Positions 45,546 through 56,882 of a stretch of DNA of 64,000 nt are shown one piece after another (within the stretch, counting starts at the first letter, position 1; every line of letters begins with the position of its first letter). The stretch is from Castanea sativa. Taxonomy: Eukaryota > Streptophyta > Magnoliopsida > Fagales > Fagaceae. A model generated the notes under the pieces. That model worked only from the letters and a program-made list of their open reading frames with translations, did no database searches and was not told the origin of the DNA. The stretch lies in assembly GCF_040712315.1 (NCBI RefSeq), contig NC_134021.1, forward strand, positions 31,469,501-31,533,500, written 5' to 3'. The position numbers and the translations under genes are program-made.

Positions 45546-46500
45546 TTTTTTTTTTAATTTAAAAATAATATTATAAATGTCAAATAACAAATTTCATTTT
45601 GAATTCAAAAAAATTTAAGATTTTATTTTCTAACATTAAAAAAAAATATATAGATACTACTTATTTCTAAAGTTTATTATTTTTATTTGTTTGAAAAATA
45701 AAAAAAATTCTATATTATAATAGAAGCAAATTATTACCATTTACAAAAAATAAATAAAAATATAAGAGTCTTTGAGCACGCGCTCTAATGTATATATATT
45801 AGAAAAAATTCAATTAGATTTTAATTGGATTATCAATTTTGTGTCACGTGTTTTATTTAATTTTAAATTTTGTGTCAAGTGAATTATTAAGTGTAAAAAT
45901 ACAAAGAGCCCAAATCCAATTAGATTATATTGGATTTCAATCAGACTCTTTTGAATATACACCACTGTAAATTTCTTGAAAACATTCTCCCCTCTTTTTA
46001 CGTGTATGTGTTAAAAATATTTAGTATTCTAAAAAAAAAAAAGATTTCAATTCGAGTCCAATTTTTCGCACGTGCTCATCTAAATTTTTTTTTCCTAAAA
46101 AAAGTGTTTTTAATTTTTGTGACAAGTGAATTATTAGGTGCAAAAACTGAAGAGTCCAAAACCAATTAATAAAAGTATAATTTAAACCGTATAATTGTGA
46201 TTATGCATTATCTAATCATTGTAATTCCTAGGAGCATGATGAAATTTATGTGTTTGCAAATGAAATAAATTTTTTGTGCTATACCTCATCACGCTTCTAG
46301 GAATTTTGGTATTTGGATAATGCATCAACCTCAAATAAGTATATAAGAAAAGTTTTGGTCTTTAGGGAAAAAAAAAGCCTTTGAGCACCGCAACACGTGT
46401 GTGTGGCTAGTTTTAATTAGGACTTCTTGGGAAATGAGAAAAAAATGGACGTGATATTTTTTTAAAAATAAATAAAAAGGATAAACGTTATTTCTTTTTT
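45481..46500. other. AT-rich spacer with short direct repeats and a hairpin
   Basis: A block around 45880 (caagtgaattattaagtgta) recurs at about 46120 (caagtgaattattaggtgca). The 38-bp hairpin is listed separately. No gene. Confidence 0.5.
46204..46324. repeat. Imperfect hairpin, 38-nt arms
   Basis: The left arm 46204-46241 starts TGCATTATCTAATC. The right arm 46287-46324 is its inverted partner with about ten differences, some of them G:U-compatible. The loop is 45 nt. The size suits a small MITE foldback or a miRNA-like precursor. I do not recognise a known miRNA in it. Confidence 0.7.
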
Positions 46501-47155
46501 AACCGATAAACAATAACTGTAATTTATTTTTTGAATGTGTATTTGAAAGTAGTATGTGATAATTTTTTTTTTCAAACAGATAAAAAAGATAAAAGGGTAT
46601 TTCTTTTTTAATAAATAAGCATTTTTTTAAAACAAATAAAAATAATAAATGTGTATTTATTTTTTAACTAATAAGTAGTAATTGTACTCTATTTTTTGAA
46701 CGTGTATTTGAAAGTGGTGTAGTGGCTAGTGGGCTTCTACAATAATAATAAAGGTGATATACAAAAAAGATTGGGATAAGGATAAGTAATTCTTTTTTAA
46801 AGGAGCAATAATTTGAATTCAAATAGAAAATGTTTGTTTTAATTTAAAATATCATATATGAAAGGAGGGTAAGAGCATCTTTTTTTTTAATTGGAGGTGT
46901 TTTATTAGTGTAGTATTTTGATAGTTAAGCAATAATTGTAATTTATTTTTTGATCGTGTATTTCAAAGTAGTGTAGTGGGCCTCTACAATAATAATAAAA
47001 GTGATATAGAAAAAAGATTAGGATAATGGCAAGTATTTATTTTTTAAAAGTGCAGCAATTTGAATTCAAATAGAACATATTTGTTTTAATTTAAAAAAAA
47101 AAGTGAATAAGAGGTCTTTTTTTAATATTTTAACTGGAGGTGTTTTATTGAGATA
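46500..47155. repeat. Tandem repeat, period about 254 bp
   Basis: A unit starting near taattgtactctattttttg (about 46679) and its repeat near 46930 share gtgtatttgaaagt, gggcttctacaataataata and gcaatttgaattcaaatag blocks in the same order. A partial third copy lies at about 46508-46560. Confidence 0.75.
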
Positions 47156-47647
47156 AAAAAAGAAAAAAAAAGTAAAACTTTAGGGAAAATAAAAAGATCA
47201 ACGTGAAGGCGTAAAATGAATAAAAAAGAGCTAGATTTTAGTATAAAGAATGAACGTGAAAAATTTTTAGGAAAAAAAAATGCACGTGAAAAAAAAAATC
47301 CTAAATTTTAAGACTTCTTTTTTTGAATTTATGTTTTACATTTGGTATTTGACATTATTACTCCTATTTCTAAATGAAGTCATTGTTTATTCATCATTTT
47401 TCTAATCATTAAAGGGGCATTTGGTGTGCTTGATGTAACATCAAGTTGTAATGTTATTGCACACTTAGTATATATGGTTTTTACACCTCACCCGTTTCAT
47501 GTGCTAAATGTGGACCATGTGTGTGAAATTAAAAATATTTCGTGTACACTAACATTAGAACTCGACAGCTTGTTGATTGGTTGGTAGCAGAACCAAGAAT
47601 AAGTCTTTAGCCATACTTGTGATCGAGTGGACCATCTGGATGCCAAG

Positions 47648-47696
<49 letters not shown>

Positions 47697-48209
47697 TTTT
47701 ATGGGAAAGTGAATATTTTCATGCCCCAGTCCCCACCTACAGTATCTCAGCAAAGGCCTAATTCTTTCTTTAATTAAAATATTTTCCTCTTCCTCCATCC
47801 CTTAGCTATGAACAATCGGCAGGAAATGGGACTTCCCAAATTGGTCTGCCCCTTAGCAGATATGATTGAATCTATGCAACTTGTAGTAGCTTTAACAAAA
47901 AGACTCCAAATGAATTTCATAACAGCAACTCTATTTTACTTATCCGCCTTACTTACATAAGCCTAAATCGCCCTTTTGTTATATATGGAAAGGGATTTCA
48001 TTAGATGCAACCTTTGCCTGAGGTAGCATTTTCATCTGATTCATTCCACATATATAAATCTCTGCCTCACTAGCTTGATTAACTTTTGCAGAAAGGATAT
48101 ACAAACTACCCCAGTATATTTGAATACAATAAAGAATAGGTTTGATGAGCTGGACTTTCCCCGCAAAAGATAAGATACTTTTAGTGATCTTTGTAGAGTA
48201 CATATTTTT
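47156..48209. other. No gene recognised
   Basis: AT-rich with (TA)n at 47650-47688. The short minus ORF 48224-47979 is not supported. Confidence 0.45.
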
Positions 48210-49237
48210 TGGTTGGCAAACCATGATTAAATGTAATTCATTTTTAGTGTTTTTGGTGAATCTTGAGTGTGTTAAATGTGAATTTTATGGTCTAAGACAA
48301 AGACCCAAGTTTACATCAAGAAAGAATCAAGTTTAGAGCAAGAAAATAAACTTTCCGTCAATTCGATTGCTATCTCGACACTTGGCTCAACCGATCGAAA
48401 TTTTCGATTGCAAGCTCGACACCTAGTTCGACCAATTGAGATTGCAATATCAACAAAAATCTAAAACGCGAAAATGCCCATAACTTATCTGTTTCAAGCT
48501 TGATTCGTGATCCGTTTTTTGTGCTATTTAAAGGACACCATAAGCTATCCCTAAAAAGCTTGTCAGAGAGAGAAATCACCATTTGTGCCGCTAGGGTTTG
48601 TATCACTAATTTTCTCTCAATCTCACTATACTAGAGACTTTCAAAGTAGATCTTTGCCTCTATTTATTTAACACATTAGAGTTCAAGAACACATAGAAAA
48701 AAATCAACACGGTGTTGTTGCTACCATTGTGTAAATCTGTATGAAGCCATAGAGAAATCCAGTCTATAGCAATTATTGGTTAAAACCTTCAAGGGGATTT
48801 CCTGGAGTCACAAACAAGGAGGTTTTTGTGAAATTAGTTAACCACAGTTGTTGGTTTTAAACCTTTGAGAGGAGATCTCAAAGTCACAAACTGGAGAGTT
48901 TGTGTGCAACAGTATCATAGTAGAATAGTTCGTTGATTCGGAGTTATATGTGGTCATGTCAGTAAGTACTACATGAGGTAGCAGTAGATTTAGAGTTAAG
49001 TCTATTGTACAAACTTTAATTCTATTAGTGAAATGTTTGAGGATTGTTTATGTTAAATCCTCTCGAGGATTTTTATTTTTTATTTTTACTTTGAAACAAC
49101 AATTTAAAAAGTTTTTCTGGGTCAAAAGTTCATTAAATCTAAGACAACTGGGGTCTAAAACCCTAACAATTGGTATTAGGGCGGGTTAACTCCTTGTTTG
49201 ACTATTTGTTGTGAGTTGATGCTTGATCCTTGCTGTC

Positions 49238-50747
49238 ATGGAAATTGCCAATATTCCTGATGTGCATGATCTTGTTGTTTCAGGTGATTTTGATGACCTT
49301 AAAGAAGCATATAATAAGCTTTATAAAGAGTTTATAAAATATGCCAAGAAATCTATAATGTTTGAGGCTAAACTTGAGGAATCCAACAAGTTAGTTGAAA
49401 AGTATAAGGATATTGTTGAAAAGTCCTTAGAAAAATTGAATGAAATTGAACATGTCAGAGAGGACATAAGAGTAAATCTTATAAAGACTAAAATGTTGGT
49501 AGATGAGTTGAAAATTGAAAATCAATCCCTCAAGATTAAGGTTAAAAGCTTAGAAGATGATCTAGTTTAGTCTAAAGCTAAACTAGAAAAAGTGTCTAGT
49601 CTTAAGCTTGTTGTTGAATCCAAATCTAAATCTGCTAACATTAAGCGTTTAAGATGTTAAAGTGTATGTTCCTTCTTTTAAGAGGAATCACAATGAAGAA
49701 AATGTTAATTTGGCTAGGAAGAACAAAGGTCAAAGGACTGTTAATGAATTTCATGTTAAAAAATCTATGACTAGATCTTGTCCTAAGCATCAAGGAATAT
49801 CTAAATTTGTTTCTACTTGTCAGCATTGTGGTGTGGTTGGTCACATTAGACCCAATTGTTTGTAGCTGAGATCTCAATCTGAAGTTAAAGCTAGAATGAC
49901 TTCAAGAAATCAAAGTAGACCTAAGTCTACTCATGTTTGTCACTATTGTGGTGTTCTTGGTTGTTGTATATATAGGTATAAGCAAGGATATGTTGTAATA
50001 ATGATGTTTGAGTTTGGAAAATATGGTTTCATAAAGTGAAAATTCAAGTTTTAAAAATTTTTAAGTGAAAATTTGAAAATCAGCATTTTCGATTGGTCGA
50101 AACTTTGGCTCGATTAATTGAAAATGGTAAGAAAATAATCTTGAAGTTTCTGGATGTCTTGATCGCTGTTTGATTCTTGTTCGACCGATCGAAAAGAGCA
50201 CTTGATCAATCGAAATTAATTTTCGAATGATCGAAAATCATGAAACAGAATTTTCTGCAAAATTTCTTGGTGACTGTTCAAAAAGGTTGAAGAGGTTTCA
50301 AGCCTAATGAATGGTTTTACGAAACATTTTGACTCTCCATACGTATCTTTTGATGAAATATAACTCCACAAAATAGTAAGTTAGAGAGAAACACAAGAAA
50401 TATTGTCTAAGGAAAACGATATAGTGTCTCCAAGTTATCTATTTTTTATTTGTCTTTTGTGTTAACCTTGTTCTTCCATTATTACTTTGTGTAATATCCC
50501 CAACACTAGTCACACTTGTCCTAAGTGTTTCAAGCTTCATCCTGAGAAACGATTGTCTAATTTGTCCAAGATACATGATCTCGTACCATTGGTTGAAGAT
50601 ATATTAAAAGCCTTGAGTTTTTTAACTTGGTTTCAAGGGAATGTTATTCCCTCCCTGCCCTTTCATAGATTTGCTAGGACTCATGCTTCTTCATCTTCAC
50701 AGCCCAAGACTTGTGCTATGTGGATGAGGAGGAATCCAAAGACTTAA
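49238..50747 (+). pseudogene. Copia gag fragment with zinc knuckles, split by a solo LTR
   Basis: From MEIANIPDVHDLVVSGDFDD the frame forms a long coiled coil (to about 49570), then has a stop and a frameshift. A perfect CCHC knuckle CQHCGVVGHIRPNC lies at about 49820-49861. A second begins THVCHYCGVLG (49936-49961), is cut by the 544-bp insert, and resumes HTCPKCFKLHPEKR (50511-50552), ending with SQPKTCAMWMRRNPKT and a stop at 50747. The usual N-terminal gag region is missing between primer site and coiled coil. Confidence 0.82.
49962..50505 (+). mobile_element. Solo LTR inserted in the gag zinc knuckle
   Basis: This 544-bp sequence begins TGTTG and ends CAACA, a perfect 5-bp terminal inverted repeat. 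The flanks are ttggt (49957-49961) and ctagt (50506-50510), which match at three of five. Several tcgaccgatcga-like motifs lie at 50080-50240. It contains no ORF. Removing it restores the knuckle reading frame. Confidence 0.85.
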
Positions 50748-50990
50748 TTGTCTTTCTATTTGTCCTTTACTTGAATTCTTTCAATCATTTTTAGGACACC
50801 TCTTTTTCTGATTTCTTCCTGTGCTTCATACATTTCATACATGCTAGGAATCACTTGCACATTAGTACATGCTATCTTTATTTTGTTGCCTTTTGTTTTC
50901 ATTAATTTGCATATTTTTTGGTTGCTTATTTTCTTAAAGAAAATTGGAAAAAAAAAATAATTTTTTTTGAGTTTGTATTGGGAAGTACAG

Positions 50991-51770
50991 TACTCATGGG
51001 TTGGTTAAGAAATTGATATTTCTTACTTATGTACGCTTTGAAGCTTGGTTGAGCACTTCATATGCCAATATAGAGAAGTTTTTTTTTGAAAAATAAAGTA
51101 TTGTGTTAATGTTGTTATAATCTAATCTAACATCTAATCCAACATATGAAAAATGAATAGATGAATAAATAATTTTAAACACAAAATATAATTTATTTTC
51201 TTAAAAATCTCAAAGAGCATACTAATGAAATAAAAAAGATGAAAAATAATATAAAATATTCGTAAATGTTTAAAACAATTACTTAAGCATCTAAGAACAT
51301 TATATAATAAAGACATAGCAATTTGCCGCTAATATATTAAACATAATATCTACAAACAGTGAGCAAAAATTGCACAAAGACCATTGTCTTCAACTACACT
51401 AACTATTCTTCATCAAATTGTCCAAATTATCCTTTTGTTTTCCAAATAAACTAAAATCTAATAACAATACAAAATATGATATATTATAATATTAAATTTC
51501 CCCAATTCAGACCAACATCAAACACTATTCATAAAAAGTATTTAGTGTTGTTAATAAAATGATAAAAAAATACTTGCACCAAGGAACACATATGAATTAG
51601 TTAATAATAGGACAATAAGAGAACAAACTTCTAGTAGGAGATACTCCTATGGACAGTGAATATTTTTTTATAGAAATTTTTTTAAAAGTAGAATTCTAAA
51701 AAACAAATATACATCAATCTAAAGGTAGAGATATAGGGAAAATAAAAAAACCCAACAAAAAATTTTAAAA

Positions 51771-51810
<40 letters not shown>

Positions 51811-52085
51811 TTTTTTTGTATAGGAAAAATATGCATAGAATAGGAGAAAGAGGCATATTTATAGTAAGATGACGAGAATAAGAAAAGCCAAAATAAAGGA
51901 AGATGAAGGAGTAAAATAATATATAAAGTTAAAACCGTCCAAGATGAATATATATAGACAATACTTTTGTTTGATTTTCCATTGATTTATTATATATATT
52001 GTAACATCAAAATTAAAATAGATGAACATGTAAAGTTAAAACTGTCTAAGATGAACTTGTAAAGCCAATATATTTATATATTTAA
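50991..52085. other. AT-rich spacer, no gene
   Basis: Nothing coding. A (GA)n microsatellite lies at 51776-51806. Two similar blocks (taaaaccgtccaagatgaa near 51931, taaaactgtctaagatgaa near 52037) form a short direct repeat. Confidence 0.5.
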
Positions 52086-52837
52086 TGTGAGGGCATGAGG
52101 ACCGAGGATGAGGTTGGAGAGCCAACATGTGTGGGGGCCCGGGGACCGAGGATGAAGCTTAAAGGTCGTAGCAGAGTGGTAAGGCTGAGGGCCTGGGCCT
52201 GAGGAAGTGGGCTGCTCGGAAAGGTGTAGAGGTAAGTTCAGGAGCACTCTACAGCCTACCAAGTGAGAGCCAAAGACTAAGGGGGGAGATTTTGGTTTAG
52301 GGTAGCTTGTGGGCTCCGCATTGACTGCCCTGCATCTAGCTACCTGGTTGCATTAAATGGTGGACAACAGCTTTATCAGTTGCATTGATGAGGAAGTGAC
52401 CTGAATAGTGCATATTACAGTTAGGCAATTTCTTTCCACCACATTCTAAAATTGTGGGAATGGACAAGTGTCAAAGTAGGAAACTGGTTAGGTGGGAAAT
52501 TGATGGTTGAGATGTAAGGAAGAAAGGAAGGAGTATATACAGGAGAAAGAGAGACTGCATGAAGGGACACATAAATTAAGGGAGGACAAAAAGAAAAGAG
52601 AAGAACAAGAGAGAGAAATTGGAGTGAATTAACCTCCTTAGGAGGGCTTGTATTAAGGGATTGGTTGATCTAATATACAGATTTTGCCATTTTCTTTCTT
52701 GTCTAACCTTCAGACCGGGTCATTACTTTATTGTGTTGTTCACTCTTTACAAATTCTTTATTTTGGGCCATAGATGAATTGAGCTAGCCATTGTTCTTAG
52801 TGGGTCGTGAACTCTTAAGATTTTTCATGCCCTTACA
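52086..52837. mobile_element. Gypsy-type solo LTR with perfect 5-bp target duplication
   Basis: This 752-bp sequence starts TGTGAGGGCATGA and ends TCATGCCCTTACA, a 13-bp terminal inverted repeat with one mismatch. It is flanked by tttaa on both sides (52081-52085 and 52838-52842). It is GC-richer than its surroundings. No internal region or primer site is next to it. The superfamily is inferred from general appearance only. Confidence 0.92.
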
Positions 52838-55148
52838 TTTAATATTGTAAAAAAATTAAAGGTAAAAAATTATTTGAAAAAGACTTATTATGTGGCCAAT
52901 GATGTGGCGATGAGGTGGCTCAACAGGAGTGTACAACAATGAATGTTACGCTTCAGTTTTTAAATATATATAGATATAGATATAGATTTAGTTCTACAAT
53001 AAGCGTACATATAGTGGTATAAGTAGGCTATTTCCAGAATACATATATGGACAATTTTACAACTAAACATTTGAATAGTAATACTATTACATATCTTCTG
53101 ATATTCCCAGTATTATAGATTTCTATTTTCAAACTCTATTTCCATCAAGTGTATCAAGTGTGTGTGTGTGTTTTTTTTTTTTTTTTTTTTTTTAGGGGGT
53201 GTATCAAATGTGTTGGTTTCATTAAACCACCATGGCTTTCAAAAATTCAATTCCAAATTGACTCACATTCTGTTAAGTGACAAGTGGTTGAACCCTAGCC
53301 ATGGCCCCATGCCTAATTCTATCACCACATCACTGTGATGGAGTAAAGGGCCCTTGCTTTTACTCTTTGTTTTTAGCGAACCCTCATTCAACCCTAGTTC
53401 TATCACTGTAATTGGACCCTTGCTCATATTCATAGTTTGTAGCCACCCAATTCCATCTCCATTTATTAGATGCAGATGTCTTGATCTAATTTTGTCCAAA
53501 TCCAAATTTTCGAGGTAATATAAGAGGGAGGCAGACTCAGCCCGGTGTATGTAATAATTTCTCCAAAATTTTCTTGCCTACTATTCCAAAATTGCTGTCA
53601 ATTTTCTTTCTGAATTTCAGATGACGTTGGGAATTTTAGAGTAAACACCTTCTCATCTATTTCTACTTGGATAATCATAACGGCAAATATAATTTGTATA
53701 TATATGCATGGTTGTACTTATACATTACTCAACTAGAAATGGTGGAAAACTTTAACAAATTCCAACAGAGTAGAAAATCTTTCAAAACAAGAAAAATGCA
53801 AGTGGATTTTCTAATTTACTAACCAAATAATTACCTATAATTCCATACCAACCATACTTCCTAGAATGCAAATGACTAGTGGAAAATAAAGGTCACAAGA
53901 ACTTTGATGGATACTTTGTGTGTGACAAATATTTTAGTCATTCAGGTGATAGAAAGCATAGAGGCCGATTCTCTCAATGAATTTTACAAATTACAATACG
54001 AAGTCCACATCGATCCTGTCATTTTAAGTTTTGTCTTCTTTTTTGTTTGGATTAGATAAAGAATTAGCTCCTTTCAACCTCTCTGCAGTGCTACTGCCAA
54101 ATGTCATCACTTTTATAAGTCCTCTCTGCAGTGCTACTGCCAAATGTCATCACTTTTGTAAGTTTTGTCTTCTTTTTTGTTTGGATCAGATAAAGAATTA
54201 GCCCCTGTCATCCTCCTTGCAGTGCTACTGCTAAATGTCATCACTTTTGTATGAAATAGTAATGAACGGATGGTCCTATTTATTAGTATTTTGATAATCC
54301 ATTATACAATATAAACAATAATGACATTATTTACTCCGTAGTGATGCAAATTGAAATTGTATTCAGATTAACAGTGACAAAAGCCTTCTAGCTTATTTCA
54401 TACTTTTTTGGTATATACGAAAGAGTCATTTAGGTTCAAATTTCCCAATTCAGGTTCAAATTTCTCATCTCACAACTATTGAAATTATCAATTAAAAAAT
54501 AAATAAATAAAGAAAAGAGTAGATGGTTAACAAACAAAGGTAAATGTTGTAACTTTTGTGAGGTCTTGTTTTAAGCCACTATATGTGATTCTTGGTGAAA
54601 AACACTTACCATTGCACTAACACCCAACCTTTGCACCAAGTTGCTTGCAACCCTGTAAGCCCTCAGTCTGTTGAAACTATAAGAAGTACAAAATAACTGT
54701 CTTTGTGAAGCCAAAAAAAAACTCTTGGATTTAGTGAGGTCCACAGAGGAATCACCATCCATACTCAATATTTGAAGCAATTTACACCTCTTGTCATACA
54801 AGTGCAATTTTCGCGACTTAAGGGCATAATGTGTTTATTTGCAAGGTAAATAGACCGTATTATCAATCAAACCAAACAAATGACATTAGTGTTCTCTAAG
54901 GAAAATACTATAGAATCAAGTTGAAAGAATTTTCTGTCAGCTCTCAAGTGGAGTCAAGTCGCTGACATTTTAAATCAAGGTTCAAAAATGATGCCAACTA
55001 TTTTGTAGAAAAAGTGCCTATCTATCTTTCATTCGAAATAGCACAAAGAGTTAATTGATTACAGGAAAATATTGCACAGTATTAAGTAATTAGAATCAGT
55101 AGATATAATTACAATTACTCAGCTTACAAATCATGTTGGTTGAGAATA
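52838..55148. other. Spacer downstream of CCX-B; tandem repeat at 54030-54262
   Basis: A (TG)n plus T-run is at about 53159-53193. At 54030-54262 a module ending gcagtgctactgccaaatg occurs three times (54085, 54127, 54219), and a longer 90-bp unit with ttttgtttggat occurs twice. No gene is recognised. The ORFs 53505-53263 and 54807-54571 have no support. Confidence 0.55.
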
Positions 55149-56882
55149 TCACGTGTGTGTATGAAGCTGGAGAGACCCTTGCGTTTGAATCAACCTTAAA
55201 GACAAAGAAACTAGATATACAACTAAAAGCCCTCCTCCCAATACCCTATCAAGCCTCATGTTTCTGATTGGCAAAACCACAAGTGCCCAAAGCAACCCAA
55301 CTGCCAGTAAGACCAGTGTCTCCAAGAGGTATGGATCTCTAGGTATCACAACAGATGATGGGTAATTTGACCAACAAGAGCCAACAAGGGACAAACCCAA
55401 ACCAATGAGAACGCTAAAGATGGGGCCAGCATAACAGCCTGATATTGCTACCTGAGTGCCCTCTGGTCCTCCATTCAAAGCCATGGATAAGTTTGTCACC
55501 AGATCCCCAATTGAGTTGCCCCAAGCAAGGATTGTCAAGCCTAGAATAGAAGGATTTATTCCACACATGTACCCCAGTGAAACTAGCAGCCCCACTAATT
55601 CTTGAGCAATAATATAGCTCCAGGCTACACTCATTAAAAAACCTCCAGAAAGCCAAAGAAATATGCACTTCTTTGGTGGGATCGACTTCTCAGTTGTCAC
55701 AAATACAAGAACTCCAAAAGCAATCCCAATCAGCAACCCAATTCCATAAGCCACCAGGCTTGAATTTAAGGTGCCATTCTCACTTTGAGGGCTCCAAAGA
55801 GCTGACAACAGCAGTGGTGCTAACGTCACTGAAGCAACTGCATATGGCTTAGACCATTTCTCTTCAGAAACAACGGGAATTGTCAATCTCCTTGGCAAGT
55901 AAAGAGGCAGCTCAAGGATGTCAAGAAGTGTACCACAAAAAGCTAATCGCGTTAAACAAAGGCAACTCTTCTTGACTTCTACTTCAGAACAACCTTCTAT
56001 AGCTCGTTTCTCTGTAGTATTAATCTCTTCTTGGCAACTCTTCTTGCCAAGAATAGGTATAGTCAAATCACTGCAATTGCTTGAATCCCAACCTCTTTGA
56101 CTTTCTTCACCATTTTTCCAATGAAAATGTGAGGTGTAAACAACTACAACATAAACAACATACATTGAAGAAAAACCAACTGCACCCCACAGGTCAATTT
56201 CCTCTTGAATCAATATAACAAGCAAAAACACAAGAACCAAAAGTAAAAAACAAACATCTCTAATAAAGGCAGACTTGTGTACTCGAACCACTCTTCGGCC
56301 CCTTGAAATGCTTATGATTCCAACCACAACACACGTTACAAAAGAAGCACCACCTAGTACTGTATTAAGGCCAACATCACTTGTACCTTCACCCATAAAC
56401 GAGACGATGCTTGAAAAGAAATCAGGAGCACCATTGCCAAGAGAAAGCAGAGTAACCCCAGCAATTGTAGGAGACAATTTTAGTAAACTTGATAAGCTTT
56501 CAAGTGAAGAACAAAAGTACTCAGAAGCTGTGTTCCCCAACATATAAAACAGAACAAGGAGCCAAAGAAAGAGAAGAGAATAACCCAGAACGGGAAAACT
56601 TCCTAGTTTGCAGTAGAAAAGGTAAAGATAGTCAATATAGCCTTGGGAGACACATGGGTTATGTGTTTTGATGTACAAACACTTGGCTTTGTAATCATCT
56701 AGCCTATGAAAATCCTTACAGCCATGCTGACTACTGTCACTGACGCCTAGGAAATTGGTCTTAACATGAAATTCTGAAGAATGGGAATTTATAATCAAGA
56801 AAACAGACGCCACTAAGAGAAACGAGATGTTCAAAAAAATGAGATAATTATACTTGACAGATATGGAAACTAAGGAACCCAT
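55149..56882 (-). CDS. Cation/calcium exchanger, CCX family (CCX-B)
   Basis: This is an intronless CCX-family antiporter, 577 residues from the ATG at 56882-56880. The frame is open to an earlier ATG at 56969 (606 residues). I prefer the later one because MGSLVSISVKYNYLIFLNIS puts the signal-anchor helix at the N-terminus, as in CCX-A and other members. Numbered from it, the lumenal Cys stretch is at about 54-91 (HGC, KCLYIKTHNPC, FYC). Alpha-1 GNGAPDFFSS is at 149-158, LPLYLPRRLTIPVVSEEKW at 325-343, alpha-2 AWGNSIGDLVTN at 453-464 and GCYAGPIFS at 482-490. The Ser at 490 replaces the Asn that CCX-A has in GPMFN. Expected role: exchange of Ca2+ or monovalent cations against H+ or Na+ in an internal or plasma membrane. 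Compared with CCX-A the central loop is longer and Cys/Glu-rich. Frame and other motifs are intact, so it is probably functional. The specific substrate is unknown. Confidence 0.95.
   Translation of the reverse strand: MGSLVSISVKYNYLIFLNISFLLVASVFLIINSHSSEFHVKTNFLGVSDSSQHGCKDFHRLDDYKAKCLYIKTHNPCVSQGYIDYLYLFYCKLGSFPVLGYSLLFLWLLVLFYMLGNTASEYFCSSLESLSSLLKLSPTIAGVTLLSLGNGAPDFFSSIVSFMGEGTSDVGLNTVLGGASFVTCVVVGIISISRGRRVVRVHKSAFIRDVCFLLLVLVFLLVILIQEEIDLWGAVGFSSMYVVYVVVVYTSHFHWKNGEESQRGWDSSNCSDLTIPILGKKSCQEEINTTEKRAIEGCSEVEVKKSCLCLTRLAFCGTLLDILELPLYLPRRLTIPVVSEEKWSKPYAVASVTLAPLLLSALWSPQSENGTLNSSLVAYGIGLLIGIAFGVLVFVTTEKSIPPKKCIFLWLSGGFLMSVAWSYIIAQELVGLLVSLGYMCGINPSILGLTILAWGNSIGDLVTNLSMALNGGPEGTQVAISGCYAGPIFSVLIGLGLSLVGSCWSNYPSSVVIPRDPYLLETLVLLAVGLLWALVVLPIRNMRLDRVLGGGLLVVYLVSLSLRLIQTQGSLQLHTHT

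Larger units (their letters stand above)
48210..50990 (+). mobile_element. Truncated SIRE-like Copia retrotransposon
   Basis: The 5' LTR spans about 48210-49168 (start near TGGTTGGCAAACCATGAT, end CCTAACA). The primer site TTGGTATTAGGGC follows at 49170. Gag remnants follow at 49238-49965 and 50511-50750. No protease, integrase, RT or 3' LTR is present up to about 50990. The LTR shares its start and GGGGTCTAA end with the solo LTR at 21306-22102. It lies between the two CCX genes. Confidence 0.82.
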
